Shown here one piece after another: positions 8,701 to 14,739 of a stretch of 64,000 bases of DNA. The stretch comes from Candidatus Acetothermia bacterium (GTDB lineage Bacteria > Bipolaricaulota > Bipolaricaulia > RBG-16-55-9 > JANLFV01): positions 130,830 through 194,829 of the forward strand of contig JANLFV010000002.1 in NCBI GenBank assembly GCA_024653345.1, in the 5' to 3' direction. Within the stretch, counting starts at the first letter, position 1. Each line of letters starts with the position of its first letter. A program made the translations under genes and the position numbers. Under the pieces are notes generated by a model. That model saw only the letters and a program-made list of their open reading frames with translations. It was not told the origin of the DNA and ran no database searches.

Positions 8701-8937
8701 GGCGAGCTCGAGCACGACCGTGATTGAGTTCCCCTGGGCCGGGACCCCGGCTCGCGAGGCCACATCCATTGCGGAGACACTCTGCCCGGCCGCGGCGGTC
8801 TGTAGGATCTGCTCGAGGAGGCTGTCGATCCTCGGGTTATGCTGGGCGGGCTTGCCCCCGCTGTCGGGAAGTGCTACACTTGCCATAGCGAGGAGGGTGA
8901 GGAGGACGAGCAGTCCGAGAGAGAGAATTCTGTTCAT
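5716..8937 (-). CDS. Secreted multidomain subtilisin-like protease (S8)
   Basis: A 1073-residue secreted protease with a signal peptide (about 1-24) and an N-terminal prodomain-like region (about 70-140). The S8 catalytic triad is complete: D176 (KIAVIDLG), H211 (TNHGTAVAE) and S479 (GTSAAAPH), with oxyanion Asn about 292. A PPC-like beta domain (about 315-400) is inserted between the oxyanion Asn and the Ser. Then follow a CARDB domain (about 533-640), a DUF4384 domain (about 650-735), a PKD domain (about 795-880) and two copies of a VDRG-starting beta module (about 888-1073) also found in the propeller protein at 14740-16554. It is the last gene of a sigma/anti-sigma-linked cluster. Substrates are unknown; the many beta modules suggest surface attachment. 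Confidence 0.93.
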   Translation of the reverse strand: MNRILSLGLLVLLTLLAMASVALPDSGGKPAQHNPRIDSLLEQILQTAAAGQSVSAMDVASRAGVPAQGNSITVVLELAPQFRGPLAHTVVTAVGQAAPGLVVASSQSFVKLRLPLNPAVLTLVDVILRLTGVAYARPPAVPQALAVTSEGVQLTGAAAYQSSGLKGRGVKIAVIDLGFAGLSTAQSRGELPTTLQKFDYTGTGLESGTNHGTAVAEIVYDMAPEAELYLMKIADEVDLERAKDDCIRYGIQIVNHSIGWFNTNFYDGQGAVAQTAADARAHGIVWVNAAGNYAQKHWKGYSRDGNANGWNEFSGSDEDLDIQVRSGETIQLYLTWNDWPASAQDYDLYLFDGSGRQVALSDRLQTGTEEPIEQLTYRATTAGTYKIKVKAYRVTSARELALFSLNHDLEYPVPQGSIVAPADSASVIAVGAIHYASWTTGPAEPYSSQGPTGDGRSKPDISGPDQVQTSTLGRFMGTSAAAPHVAGAAALLLSETPSLSASQLEARLRSQAIAMGSALIYGAGRLNLTPQLVQRPDLVISSVNYTPQSPTIGSQLAFTVQVKNQGNAAAGSFAVEISDSLGRESQTVAGLVAGQTATVSFTRQISQASQTYTFTADAAGQVTESDETNNSSQVRVSASSPPSPPATISITIWTDSPSYAIGARLTMGFEVHPKAYVYIYNVDSTGLVSQIFPNSRSRSNYIEGRYTLPDGAYVLTVSGPAGREYLHAVASAGPIDLGLNGLRDAGLLDPEAFRAEVARRLGTSSGWATAWTSFQAGQSTPGPSNRAPVASFTYSPSSPIAGQPVSFDGSGSSDPDGRITSYSWDFNADGRADATGATATYTFSAAGSYRVTLTVTDNGGLSGSTAQTVEVRSATPSPSTLPTATLTVDRGCGSTYQPGERITVSYSVSEAATVKLFDFTTAGQLTQLLERSVAAGQTGSFTGQVVGPAGIETLVLFARTSAGTITTTACTFSIGQPGASAALSVDRGSGGSYRPGETVKFSYSVSEEASVVIYDFEPTGVLKPISLGWTPAGTARSLTATIVGPAGVETAVLMAYTRSGKVVTAAVSFKVVQ

Positions 8938-8946
8938 TCTTGCCTC

Positions 8947-9741
8947 CTACCCTCCTCCTGCCTCGTGCGGCTCGTAGGGGAGCCGGACGAACCTCACCGC
9001 CGGGTCGGTGCTCAAGCGGACTAGCTCGCTCACCGGCACCTGGACCCTCATCAGTTCGCCCGCACGGGCCTCTTCCAGCAGATGATACCCCTGGGGCGTG
9101 ACCTCTGGGTTGACCAGCTCGACGATCACCTTGATCCGGAGCCCGAAGAGGCTGATGCCCCGCTCGCGGGCGAAGTCGTGCCAGTCAGCTGCGATGGCGA
9201 GCGCGTAGAGCACCGACTCGAGCCGCGCCCCCGCCGGCGGCTGGGGCTTCTCCGGCGGCGCTAACTCCACGAATTGGAGCGAGGGCGTCTGGACGATCCC
9301 GAGCTGCTGGAGCCAGCCCGCAGCCTCCTGCTCGATCACCGTCAGGTCCAGGTTCACCTTCGGCCTGACGATCACCTCGTAGGCGCCGCGCAGCTCGGGG
9401 GAGGGCCGGATGCCCAGCCGGTAGCAGTCCTCATCCAGCCGGACGAGGAAGAGCTCGCCGTCGAGATAGAGCTGAGGAAAGCCGAAGAAGCTCTCCTCAC
9501 CGGCTGGGGCGCAGAAGCTGCACAGCTCCGTCCCGTGGAGATACATCACTTCCAGCCCTTGCTGGAGCCTGATCCAGAAGCCGAGCCCCTGCGCCCGCGC
9601 GGCGATCGTGGAGATGTCGGGCTGCGGGAGGGAGATCGTCGCCTTGTAGAAGTTCCCCGTCCCCAGTGCTCCGCCCCACAGTCCTCCGGAGAGGAGGAAC
9701 CAGAGGCCGAGCAGCAGGGCTGAAGAGACTAGGATTCTCAT
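8947..9741 (-). CDS. Secreted protein with subtilase-prodomain-like C-terminus, unknown
   Basis: A 264-residue protein with a signal peptide (about 1-24) and no family I recognise. Residues about 170-260 end with a pattern (VQVPVSELVRL..., VRFVRLPYEPHEA) that resembles the end of N-terminal prodomains of bacterial subtilases, where a hydrophobic strand is followed by V-R-F-V-R-x-P. The N-terminal part has several Cys (CSFC, DEDC). It lies 9 bases upstream of the subtilase gene. A role as a partner, chaperone or inhibitor of that protease is inference. A 28-base palindrome separates it from the gene upstream. Confidence 0.6.
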   Translation of the reverse strand: MRILVSSALLLGLWFLLSGGLWGGALGTGNFYKATISLPQPDISTIAARAQGLGFWIRLQQGLEVMYLHGTELCSFCAPAGEESFFGFPQLYLDGELFLVRLDEDCYRLGIRPSPELRGAYEVIVRPKVNLDLTVIEQEAAGWLQQLGIVQTPSLQFVELAPPEKPQPPAGARLESVLYALAIAADWHDFARERGISLFGLRIKVIVELVNPEVTPQGYHLLEEARAGELMRVQVPVSELVRLSTDPAVRFVRLPYEPHEAGGG

Positions 9742-9763
9742 CTTTTCCTCCTTACTAGGCTCA

Positions 9764-9791
9764 GGGAGGGGGCCCGGCCGGGCCCCCTCCC
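9764..9791 (-). terminator. Palindromic hairpin inside the secreted-protein cluster
   Basis: A perfect 28-base palindrome (GGGAGGGGGCCCGG and its complement, no spacer) lies 10 bases after the stop of the DUF4384/PKD gene and 23 bases before the start of the next gene. It can act as a terminator or attenuator dividing the cluster. Confidence 0.6.
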
Positions 9792-9800
9792 GTCGTCAGA

Positions 9801-11141
9801 CTAGGGATTGAAGGTGTAGCAGACGATGAACCAGAACCCGGGCCGGTCCACCAGCACCCAGCAGATCTGGGCGCTCACCCAGGTGAGCGTCCCCGAGGGG
9901 AAGTAGAGGACGAACGGATTGGAAGGCGGGTGCCCCCCCGAGGGCCCGACATAGATGTTATCCGTCCGCTGGTCTAGGGTCCCGTCGCCGTCCCAGTCGA
10001 GGAGCATCTTGAACTTGATCTTGGTAGCGTTGCCCGAGACCTGGATCGAGTAGTCGACCTTGCCGGTGCTCACGCTCCCGCCGAGGGTGAGAGTGGACTG
10101 GGGTGTGGGCGTCGGGACGATCCCCAGTGGCGAGACGCCGCCGGAGATCTGGTGGCTGATGTTGATGAACCTCCCATCGGTTTCGAGTTCGATCCGGTAT
10201 TGATGCGCGGTCACCCAGGTGCTGCTCCCCTGGACGCTGATCCGGACGATGTTCCTGGGGTCGATGGCTACGTAGAACCCGGCAGCGGGCGCAGGCGGAG
10301 GCGGTGGCGGGGGCACATACCCCTGCACCGAGACAACATGGGTGACAGAGGCGCTAGCCCCCAGGTTGTCCACGACCGTGAGGGTGACGGGCCGGTTGCC
10401 GGGGAGCGAGAAGGCATAAGTCACGATCTTCCCCAGCGCGTCGACTATCCCGTTGCTATCGAAGTCCCAGCGGTAGCTCACGATCACGCCGTCCGGGTCG
10501 TAAGAGGTCGAGGCGTCGAAGACCACGCTCTGCCCGACCACGGGGTAGTAGGGGCTGAAGGTGAAGCTAGCCACGGGGCTCTGGTTCGCCGGTGGTGGTG
10601 GTGGAGGCGGCGGTGGCGTCACATATCCGACCTGGAAGCTCGTCCAGGCGGTGGCCGTCTCCCCGACGGGGATGATCCCCTGGATCTGGGCTCCGACCTG
10701 GCTCGGGTCAGTCCCCAACAGCGGGAAGGCCTCGCGGAACCCCTGAACATCGAGGCACAGCGGCTGAGTCGAGGCGATCGCCTGGACATACTCCGTCCCG
10801 TAAGGCGGCACCACCAGGAAGCGGTAGGTCGGCTTGTCCGGAAGGACATGCTCTCCCGCGCCGACGTAGTTGTTCTGCGAGTAGGCGTTCGGGAAGACCA
10901 GCCGGGCATAGCCCGCGGCGTCGATGTCGATGATGTAGACATAGGCCGCCTGGTTGACCGAGTAGTGGATGGTGATATACTCACCCGGCTGGTAGACCGC
11001 CTTATCCACCCAGATGTTCACCTGGAGCGCGCTCGGCGTGGGGACGATCCCCAGGGGGCTCGTCCCTTGCGAGGCGCCAGCTCCGCCAATGAAGGCGAGA
11101 AGCCCTCCCACCAGTAGCAGGTAGATCAAGGTCTTTTTCAT
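9801..11141 (-). CDS. Secreted DUF4384-PKD protein
   Basis: A 446-residue secreted protein. The start at 11141 (MKKTLIYLL) has AGGAGG 6 bases upstream and a signal peptide. Domains: DUF4384 (about 30-110, YQPGEYITIHYSVNQAAYVYI), a linker ending in the AWTSFQVG motif also present in the subtilase, a polyproline stretch, a PKD domain (about 185-270), another polyproline stretch, and a C-terminal beta domain with a DWDGDGTLD calcium-type loop. The nonapeptide SPLGIVPTP occurs twice, after the signal peptide and before the last domain. Its close likeness to the subtilase points to a shared surface role; no enzyme motif is visible. Confidence 0.85.
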   Translation of the reverse strand: MKKTLIYLLLVGGLLAFIGGAGASQGTSPLGIVPTPSALQVNIWVDKAVYQPGEYITIHYSVNQAAYVYIIDIDAAGYARLVFPNAYSQNNYVGAGEHVLPDKPTYRFLVVPPYGTEYVQAIASTQPLCLDVQGFREAFPLLGTDPSQVGAQIQGIIPVGETATAWTSFQVGYVTPPPPPPPPPANQSPVASFTFSPYYPVVGQSVVFDASTSYDPDGVIVSYRWDFDSNGIVDALGKIVTYAFSLPGNRPVTLTVVDNLGASASVTHVVSVQGYVPPPPPPPAPAAGFYVAIDPRNIVRISVQGSSTWVTAHQYRIELETDGRFINISHQISGGVSPLGIVPTPTPQSTLTLGGSVSTGKVDYSIQVSGNATKIKFKMLLDWDGDGTLDQRTDNIYVGPSGGHPPSNPFVLYFPSGTLTWVSAQICWVLVDRPGFWFIVCYTFNP

Positions 11142-11170
11142 TGTGCTTCCTCCTTCTGTTGAAATCGATC

Positions 11171-11887
11171 TCATCTCATCTCTCGCAGTCTCGCCGCGAT
11201 CTCTTGGGCGATCCTTCCCAACTCCTCCGGCCTAATGTTCGCTCCGACCCACTCCGTGAGCATCGGGGGAATGCTCCTATCCCGCTGCAGGCGGAGGAGC
11301 ACCTCCTGGTAGACGGCGAAGGAGTCGGTCGGATCCTTCCCGCTCCGGACATAGTCTTCCAGAGCGCCGGCAACGTCCGTGATCACTAAGCCAGTCAGCT
11401 CGACCGAGAGCGTGAGCGTGGCCGACCCTATCTGAAGCTCGATGCCGGCCCGGAAGCCCTTGCTCTCGAAGAGCGCCTTCACTCCCTCCAGGGTCAGCTT
11501 CCTCTCCTGGATCTCTGCCAGGATCTCGTCCATCGGCCGGCCCTTGGCCAAGCCCTCCTCGACCTTGCTCAGGAGCATCTCCACCGGCACGCTCTTGAGG
11601 AGCGCGTCGGCGATCGTCAGCAGCACCTGCTCCCGAAGTTCGATCGGGGCCCCGCTCGCGTTCACCCGCCTGAGGAAGGAGAGGGCCCGCTCGGGCGCGA
11701 GTGCCCCCTCCTCGAAGCCCTTATGGAAAGCCTGGAGCAGCACGGCCCTCGTCTGGGCCGAGACCTCGAGCGTGTAGTTGATATAGTCATAGACATCCTG
11801 GGCCGTCACCTGAGGCTGCTGCTCCGCGAGGAGGCCAACCGGGGCGAGGAGGGCCAGCAGCAGGACTGTCAATAGGATTCCGCGCAT
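11171..11887 (-). CDS. Secreted helical protein, unknown
   Basis: I do not recognise this 238-residue protein. The start at 11887 (MRGILLTVLL) has GAGGTG 6 bases upstream and gives a clear signal peptide ending near LLAEQQ. The rest is predicted mostly helical, rich in Leu, Glu and Ala, with a short strand-rich piece (GIELQIGSATLTLSVEL). It sits between the anti-sigma-like gene, 13 bases upstream, and the DUF4384/PKD gene, 29 bases downstream, so it is part of the sigma-factor operon. Confidence 0.6.
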   Translation of the reverse strand: MRGILLTVLLLALLAPVGLLAEQQPQVTAQDVYDYINYTLEVSAQTRAVLLQAFHKGFEEGALAPERALSFLRRVNASGAPIELREQVLLTIADALLKSVPVEMLLSKVEEGLAKGRPMDEILAEIQERKLTLEGVKALFESKGFRAGIELQIGSATLTLSVELTGLVITDVAGALEDYVRSGKDPTDSFAVYQEVLLRLQRDRSIPPMLTEWVGANIRPEELGRIAQEIAARLREMR

Positions 11888-11900
11888 CTTGTTCACCTCG

Positions 11901-12422
11901 CTAGACATAGATCACCGAGTTGAGCTGCTCGCCGTAGGTCTTGACATACTCGTCTGCCCGTGGGTCGGGGACCCACTTCTCACCGTTGATCTTGAAGGAG
12001 TATTCGTAGCGGCCCGGCTTGAGGTCGAGCCGGACGGTCCAGATCCCATCCTTCCCCCGCTTGAGCGGGGTGTCGGTCCAGCTGTTGAAGTCCCCGGCGA
12101 CGGTCACGCTCTGGGCCTCGGGGTAGGCCACGACGAACCAGACCCCCTTCCCGCCGCCGAGCGAGGGCCCGCCCAGCCCCATCCCGAGGAAGAGGCCGAT
12201 GATGAGGAAGACCGCGGCGGTGGTGGCCAGCGCCAGCGCCGGCCGCCGCGCCACCGGGATGAGGAAGGGTCGCCAGAGCTTACTCCAGCGGCCCCGGCGG
12301 AGGGCCCGTTCCGCCAGCTTCTCCAGGACCCGCTCCTCCAGCCCTTCCAGGTGGTGGAGCTGGCCCTCGACTCCCTGTCTCAGTCCTTCGCGAAGATAGT
12401 CATCAAACTTCGGCTCATTCAT
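11901..12422 (-). CDS. Membrane anti-sigma-like protein with CBM48/AMPK-type domain
   Basis: A 173-residue protein with a cytoplasmic helical N-terminus (about 1-60), one transmembrane helix (about 62-84, ALALATTAAVFLIIGLFLGM) and an external early-set domain of the glycogen-binding type (about 92-173), recognised by VTVAGDFNSWTDTPL and PGRYEYSFKINGEKW. It overlaps the sigma gene by 8 bases, the usual position of an anti-sigma factor, but has no clear zf-HC2 Cys/His site. I infer that it holds the sigma factor and senses an external, perhaps carbohydrate-like, signal. Confidence 0.75.
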   Translation of the reverse strand: MNEPKFDDYLREGLRQGVEGQLHHLEGLEERVLEKLAERALRRGRWSKLWRPFLIPVARRPALALATTAAVFLIIGLFLGMGLGGPSLGGGKGVWFVVAYPEAQSVTVAGDFNSWTDTPLKRGKDGIWTVRLDLKPGRYEYSFKINGEKWVPDPRADEYVKTYGEQLNSVIYV

Positions 12423-12975
12423 AGCCTTTCACCCCCTTCTTCTCCAGGATGCGCCGGAGCTCGGCCTTCCCCCGATGGAGGTGGGTCTTGACCGTCCCCT
12501 CAGGGAGGCCGAGGATCTGGCCAATCTCCTTATAATCCAGGTCGTTGTAGTAGCGCAGGACGAGTGCCGCGCGATACTTCGGGCTGACCTCGTTGAGGGC
12601 CTCCTTGATCAGGCGCCCGCGCTCCTCCTCAACCGCCGCGATCGCCGGATCGGCCCCGCCGGGGACCTGGGACTCATCCTCCAGCCTCGTGCTGAACCGG
12701 GCGCGTCGGAGGCGGTTCTTGCAGATGTTGCTGACGATGGTAAAGATCCAGGTGGAGAACCGGCGGGTCAGGTCATACCGCCGCAAGTTCTTGTAGGCCC
12801 GGATGAAGGCGTCCTGGGTAGCATCCTCGGCATCGGCCACGTTCCCCAGGACTCCCAGCGCGATCCCGAACACTGCCCGTTTGTAGCGCGTCACGATTTC
12901 ACCCCATGCTTCCAAGTCTCCAGCTAGAGAGAGTCTGAGCAACTCTAGCTCTTCCATCTGTCCTTTCGCGGGCAT
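12415..12975 (-). CDS. ECF-type RNA polymerase sigma factor
   Basis: A sigma70-family extracytoplasmic-function factor of about 186 residues. Region 2 (about 25-95) contains DAEDATQDAFIRAYKNL and the RFSTWIFTIVSNICKNRLRR core; region 4 (about 120-175) contains YYNDLDYKEIGQILGLPEGTVKTHLHRGK. The ATG at 12975 follows a GGGGGG by 5 bases; a GTG two codons earlier and an ATG six codons later are alternatives. It starts a minus-strand operon with the anti-sigma-like gene and secreted proteins. A TATGAT lies at 13013-13008 upstream. Confidence 0.93.
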   Translation of the reverse strand: MPAKGQMEELELLRLSLAGDLEAWGEIVTRYKRAVFGIALGVLGNVADAEDATQDAFIRAYKNLRRYDLTRRFSTWIFTIVSNICKNRLRRARFSTRLEDESQVPGGADPAIAAVEEERGRLIKEALNEVSPKYRAALVLRYYNDLDYKEIGQILGLPEGTVKTHLHRGKAELRRILEKKGVKGYE

Positions 12976-13040
12976 ATACACCCCCCATTCCTGCCGGTTT
13001 CACCACCATCATACCACCCCACGCTTCCGGCCGCAGCTGG

Positions 13041-13069
13041 TTGCCGCAGGGCCGAGCCTAGCGTATAGT
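13041..13069 (+). promoter_or_regulatory. Promoter of lspA-tmk
   Basis: TTGCCG (13041-13046) and TATAGT (13064-13069) with a 17-base spacer, about 27 bases upstream of the lspA ATG. Confidence 0.6.
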
Positions 13070-13095
13070 GGTCGGAAGAGGAGCAGAGGAGAAGC

Positions 13096-13545
13096 ATGGC
13101 GCGAATGACATACCTATTCTGGCTCTTGGGCGTGCTGGCCGTGGACCAGCTCAGCAAGCTCTTGGCCGCCTCGCAGCTTGCGTTCCACCGCCCGGTCCCG
13201 GCGATCGACCATGTCCTCTTCTTCACCCTGACGAAGAACCCCGGCGGGGCCTTCGGGATCCTCCGCGGCCATGGCCTGCTGGTGGTGATCGTGACTGCAG
13301 CGATCAGCCTCGGCCTCCTCGGAGCCCTCCTCTTCACCAGGCTGCGCGATGGCTCTCTGAGGCTGGGCCTGGCGATCATCGCCGGGGGAGCGCTGGGGAA
13401 CCTCCTCGACCGCCTCCGCCTCGGCTATGTCATCGACTTCCTCGACTTCCGCGTCTGGCCGGTCTTCAACCTCGCGGATGTGGCGATCTTCGTCGGGGTT
13501 GGGTTGATCCTCTTCCGTCTTCTCCGGGGGGCCGCGCCATGCTGA
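13096..13545 (+). CDS. lspA: Signal peptidase II (lipoprotein)
   Basis: LspA cleaves prolipoproteins after lipidation at the membrane. The 149-residue protein has the four expected transmembrane segments and the family motifs TKNPGGAFG and GNLLDRLRLGYVIDF...FNLAD, with catalytic aspartates D114 and D128. GAGGAGAAGC precedes the ATG. The last codons overlap the tmk start by 7 bases, so translation is coupled. Confidence 0.95.
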   Translation: MARMTYLFWLLGVLAVDQLSKLLAASQLAFHRPVPAIDHVLFFTLTKNPGGAFGILRGHGLLVVIVTAAISLGLLGALLFTRLRDGSLRLGLAIIAGGALGNLLDRLRLGYVIDFLDFRVWPVFNLADVAIFVGVGLILFRLLRGAAPC

Positions 13546-14153
13546 TCGCGATCGAGGGGCTCGATGGGAGCGGGAAGACGACCCAGGCCCGGCTCCTGGT
13601 CGAACATCTCAGGCAAGAGGGCAAGGATGTGTTGCTCGTGGAGGAGCCGGGGGCGACCCCGGTCGGAAGGGAGATCCGGCGCCTGTTGCTCGAGCACGGG
13701 GGAGAGATCGAGCCGCTCGCGGAGCTTCTCCTCTACGAGGCTTCGCGGGCCCAGCTTGTCCGCCGGGTGGTCCGCCCGGCCCTGGCGGCGGGGAAGATCG
13801 TGATCGCCGACCGCTTTGCGCTCTCGTCAGTGGCCTATCAGGGCTACGGGCGCGGGCTGCCGCTGGAGCTGGTCCTCCAACTGAACGCGATCGCCACCGG
13901 CGGGCTCGAGCCGGAGCTGACAATCCTTCTGGACATCCCCCCGGAGGAGGGGCTCCGGCGGAAGGCCCGACCCGCGGGCCGGGCGCTCGACCGGCTGGAG
14001 GGGGCCGGGCTGGAATTCCTCCGCCGGGCCCACGAGGGCTACTTGAAGGCCGTTCCACCGCCGCCAACTGGACAAGTCTTGGATGCTCGGGCCAGCTCAG
14101 AAGAGTTGCACCGGCAGGTCGTGGCACTCGTCGCTGCCAGCTTGCGGGCATAG
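13539..14153 (+). CDS. tmk: Thymidylate kinase
   Basis: Tmk phosphorylates dTMP to dTDP. The 204-residue protein has the P-loop EGLDGSGKTT (about 6-15), the family DR motif (DRFALSSVAYQG, about 89) and a lid segment RKARPAGRALDRLE. The ATG overlaps the lspA stop. The P-loop-side acidic residue and the arginine-rich lid pattern are typical of the family. Confidence 0.95.
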   Translation: MLIAIEGLDGSGKTTQARLLVEHLRQEGKDVLLVEEPGATPVGREIRRLLLEHGGEIEPLAELLLYEASRAQLVRRVVRPALAAGKIVIADRFALSSVAYQGYGRGLPLELVLQLNAIATGGLEPELTILLDIPPEEGLRRKARPAGRALDRLEGAGLEFLRRAHEGYLKAVPPPPTGQVLDARASSEELHRQVVALVAASLRA

Positions 14154-14213
14154 GCTAAGCAGACTCGCAAAGCTGGCGGGCACCGCATCCGCTGAACCGT
14201 TCTAGGTCGTAGC

Positions 14214-14726
14214 TCAGGCTCTTGAGCGCGTGCTTCGCAGCCTTCCTTTCAGATAGGGGATCAGGCCCCCGGCCTCGAGGATCTCTAGGACGAATGGCGG
14301 GAGCGGCTGGGCCTGGAAGCTCTCCCCGCTCGCCAGGTTCTTGATGGTCCCGCTGGCGAGGTCGACCTCCAGCTCCTGCCCCTCCTCGATCCCCTTCGAG
14401 ATGCCGGGGCAGACTGAGATCGGCAGCCCTAAGTTGATCGCGTTTCTATAGTAAATCCGGGCGAAGGACTCCGCGATCACCGCCCCCAGGCCGAGGGCTT
14501 TCAGGCAGGTCGCGGCCTGCTCCCGCGAGGAGCCGCAGCCGAAGTATCGCCCGGCCACGAGGACGTCCCCGGGCTTGACGGCCTTGGCGAACTCCGGCCG
14601 GACCCCTTCGAAGGCGTGGAGGGCCATCTCCTTGGGGTCGGTGAGCGGGAGATACTTCCCCGGATAGATCACATCGGTGTTGACAGCGTCCCCGAACTTC
14701 CAGGCCCGCCCGCGGATCCGATCCAT
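14214..14726 (-). CDS. 3-isopropylmalate dehydratase small subunit (LeuD family)
   Basis: The small (swivel) subunit of an isopropylmalate or related hydro-lyase, 170 residues. Family motifs are VNTDVIYPGKYL, AGRYFGCGSSREQA and ESFARIYYRNAINLGLP. GGAGAG precedes the ATG. The substrate-selecting loop after GKYL reads PLTDP, so leucine pathway, homoaconitase-type or another substrate cannot be separated here. The large subunit is not adjacent. It lies 13 bases downstream of the secreted propeller gene, an odd partner. Confidence 0.88.
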   Translation of the reverse strand: MDRIRGRAWKFGDAVNTDVIYPGKYLPLTDPKEMALHAFEGVRPEFAKAVKPGDVLVAGRYFGCGSSREQAATCLKALGLGAVIAESFARIYYRNAINLGLPISVCPGISKGIEEGQELEVDLASGTIKNLASGESFQAQPLPPFVLEILEAGGLIPYLKGRLRSTRSRA

Positions 14727-14739
14727 AGGGCTCTCCAGT

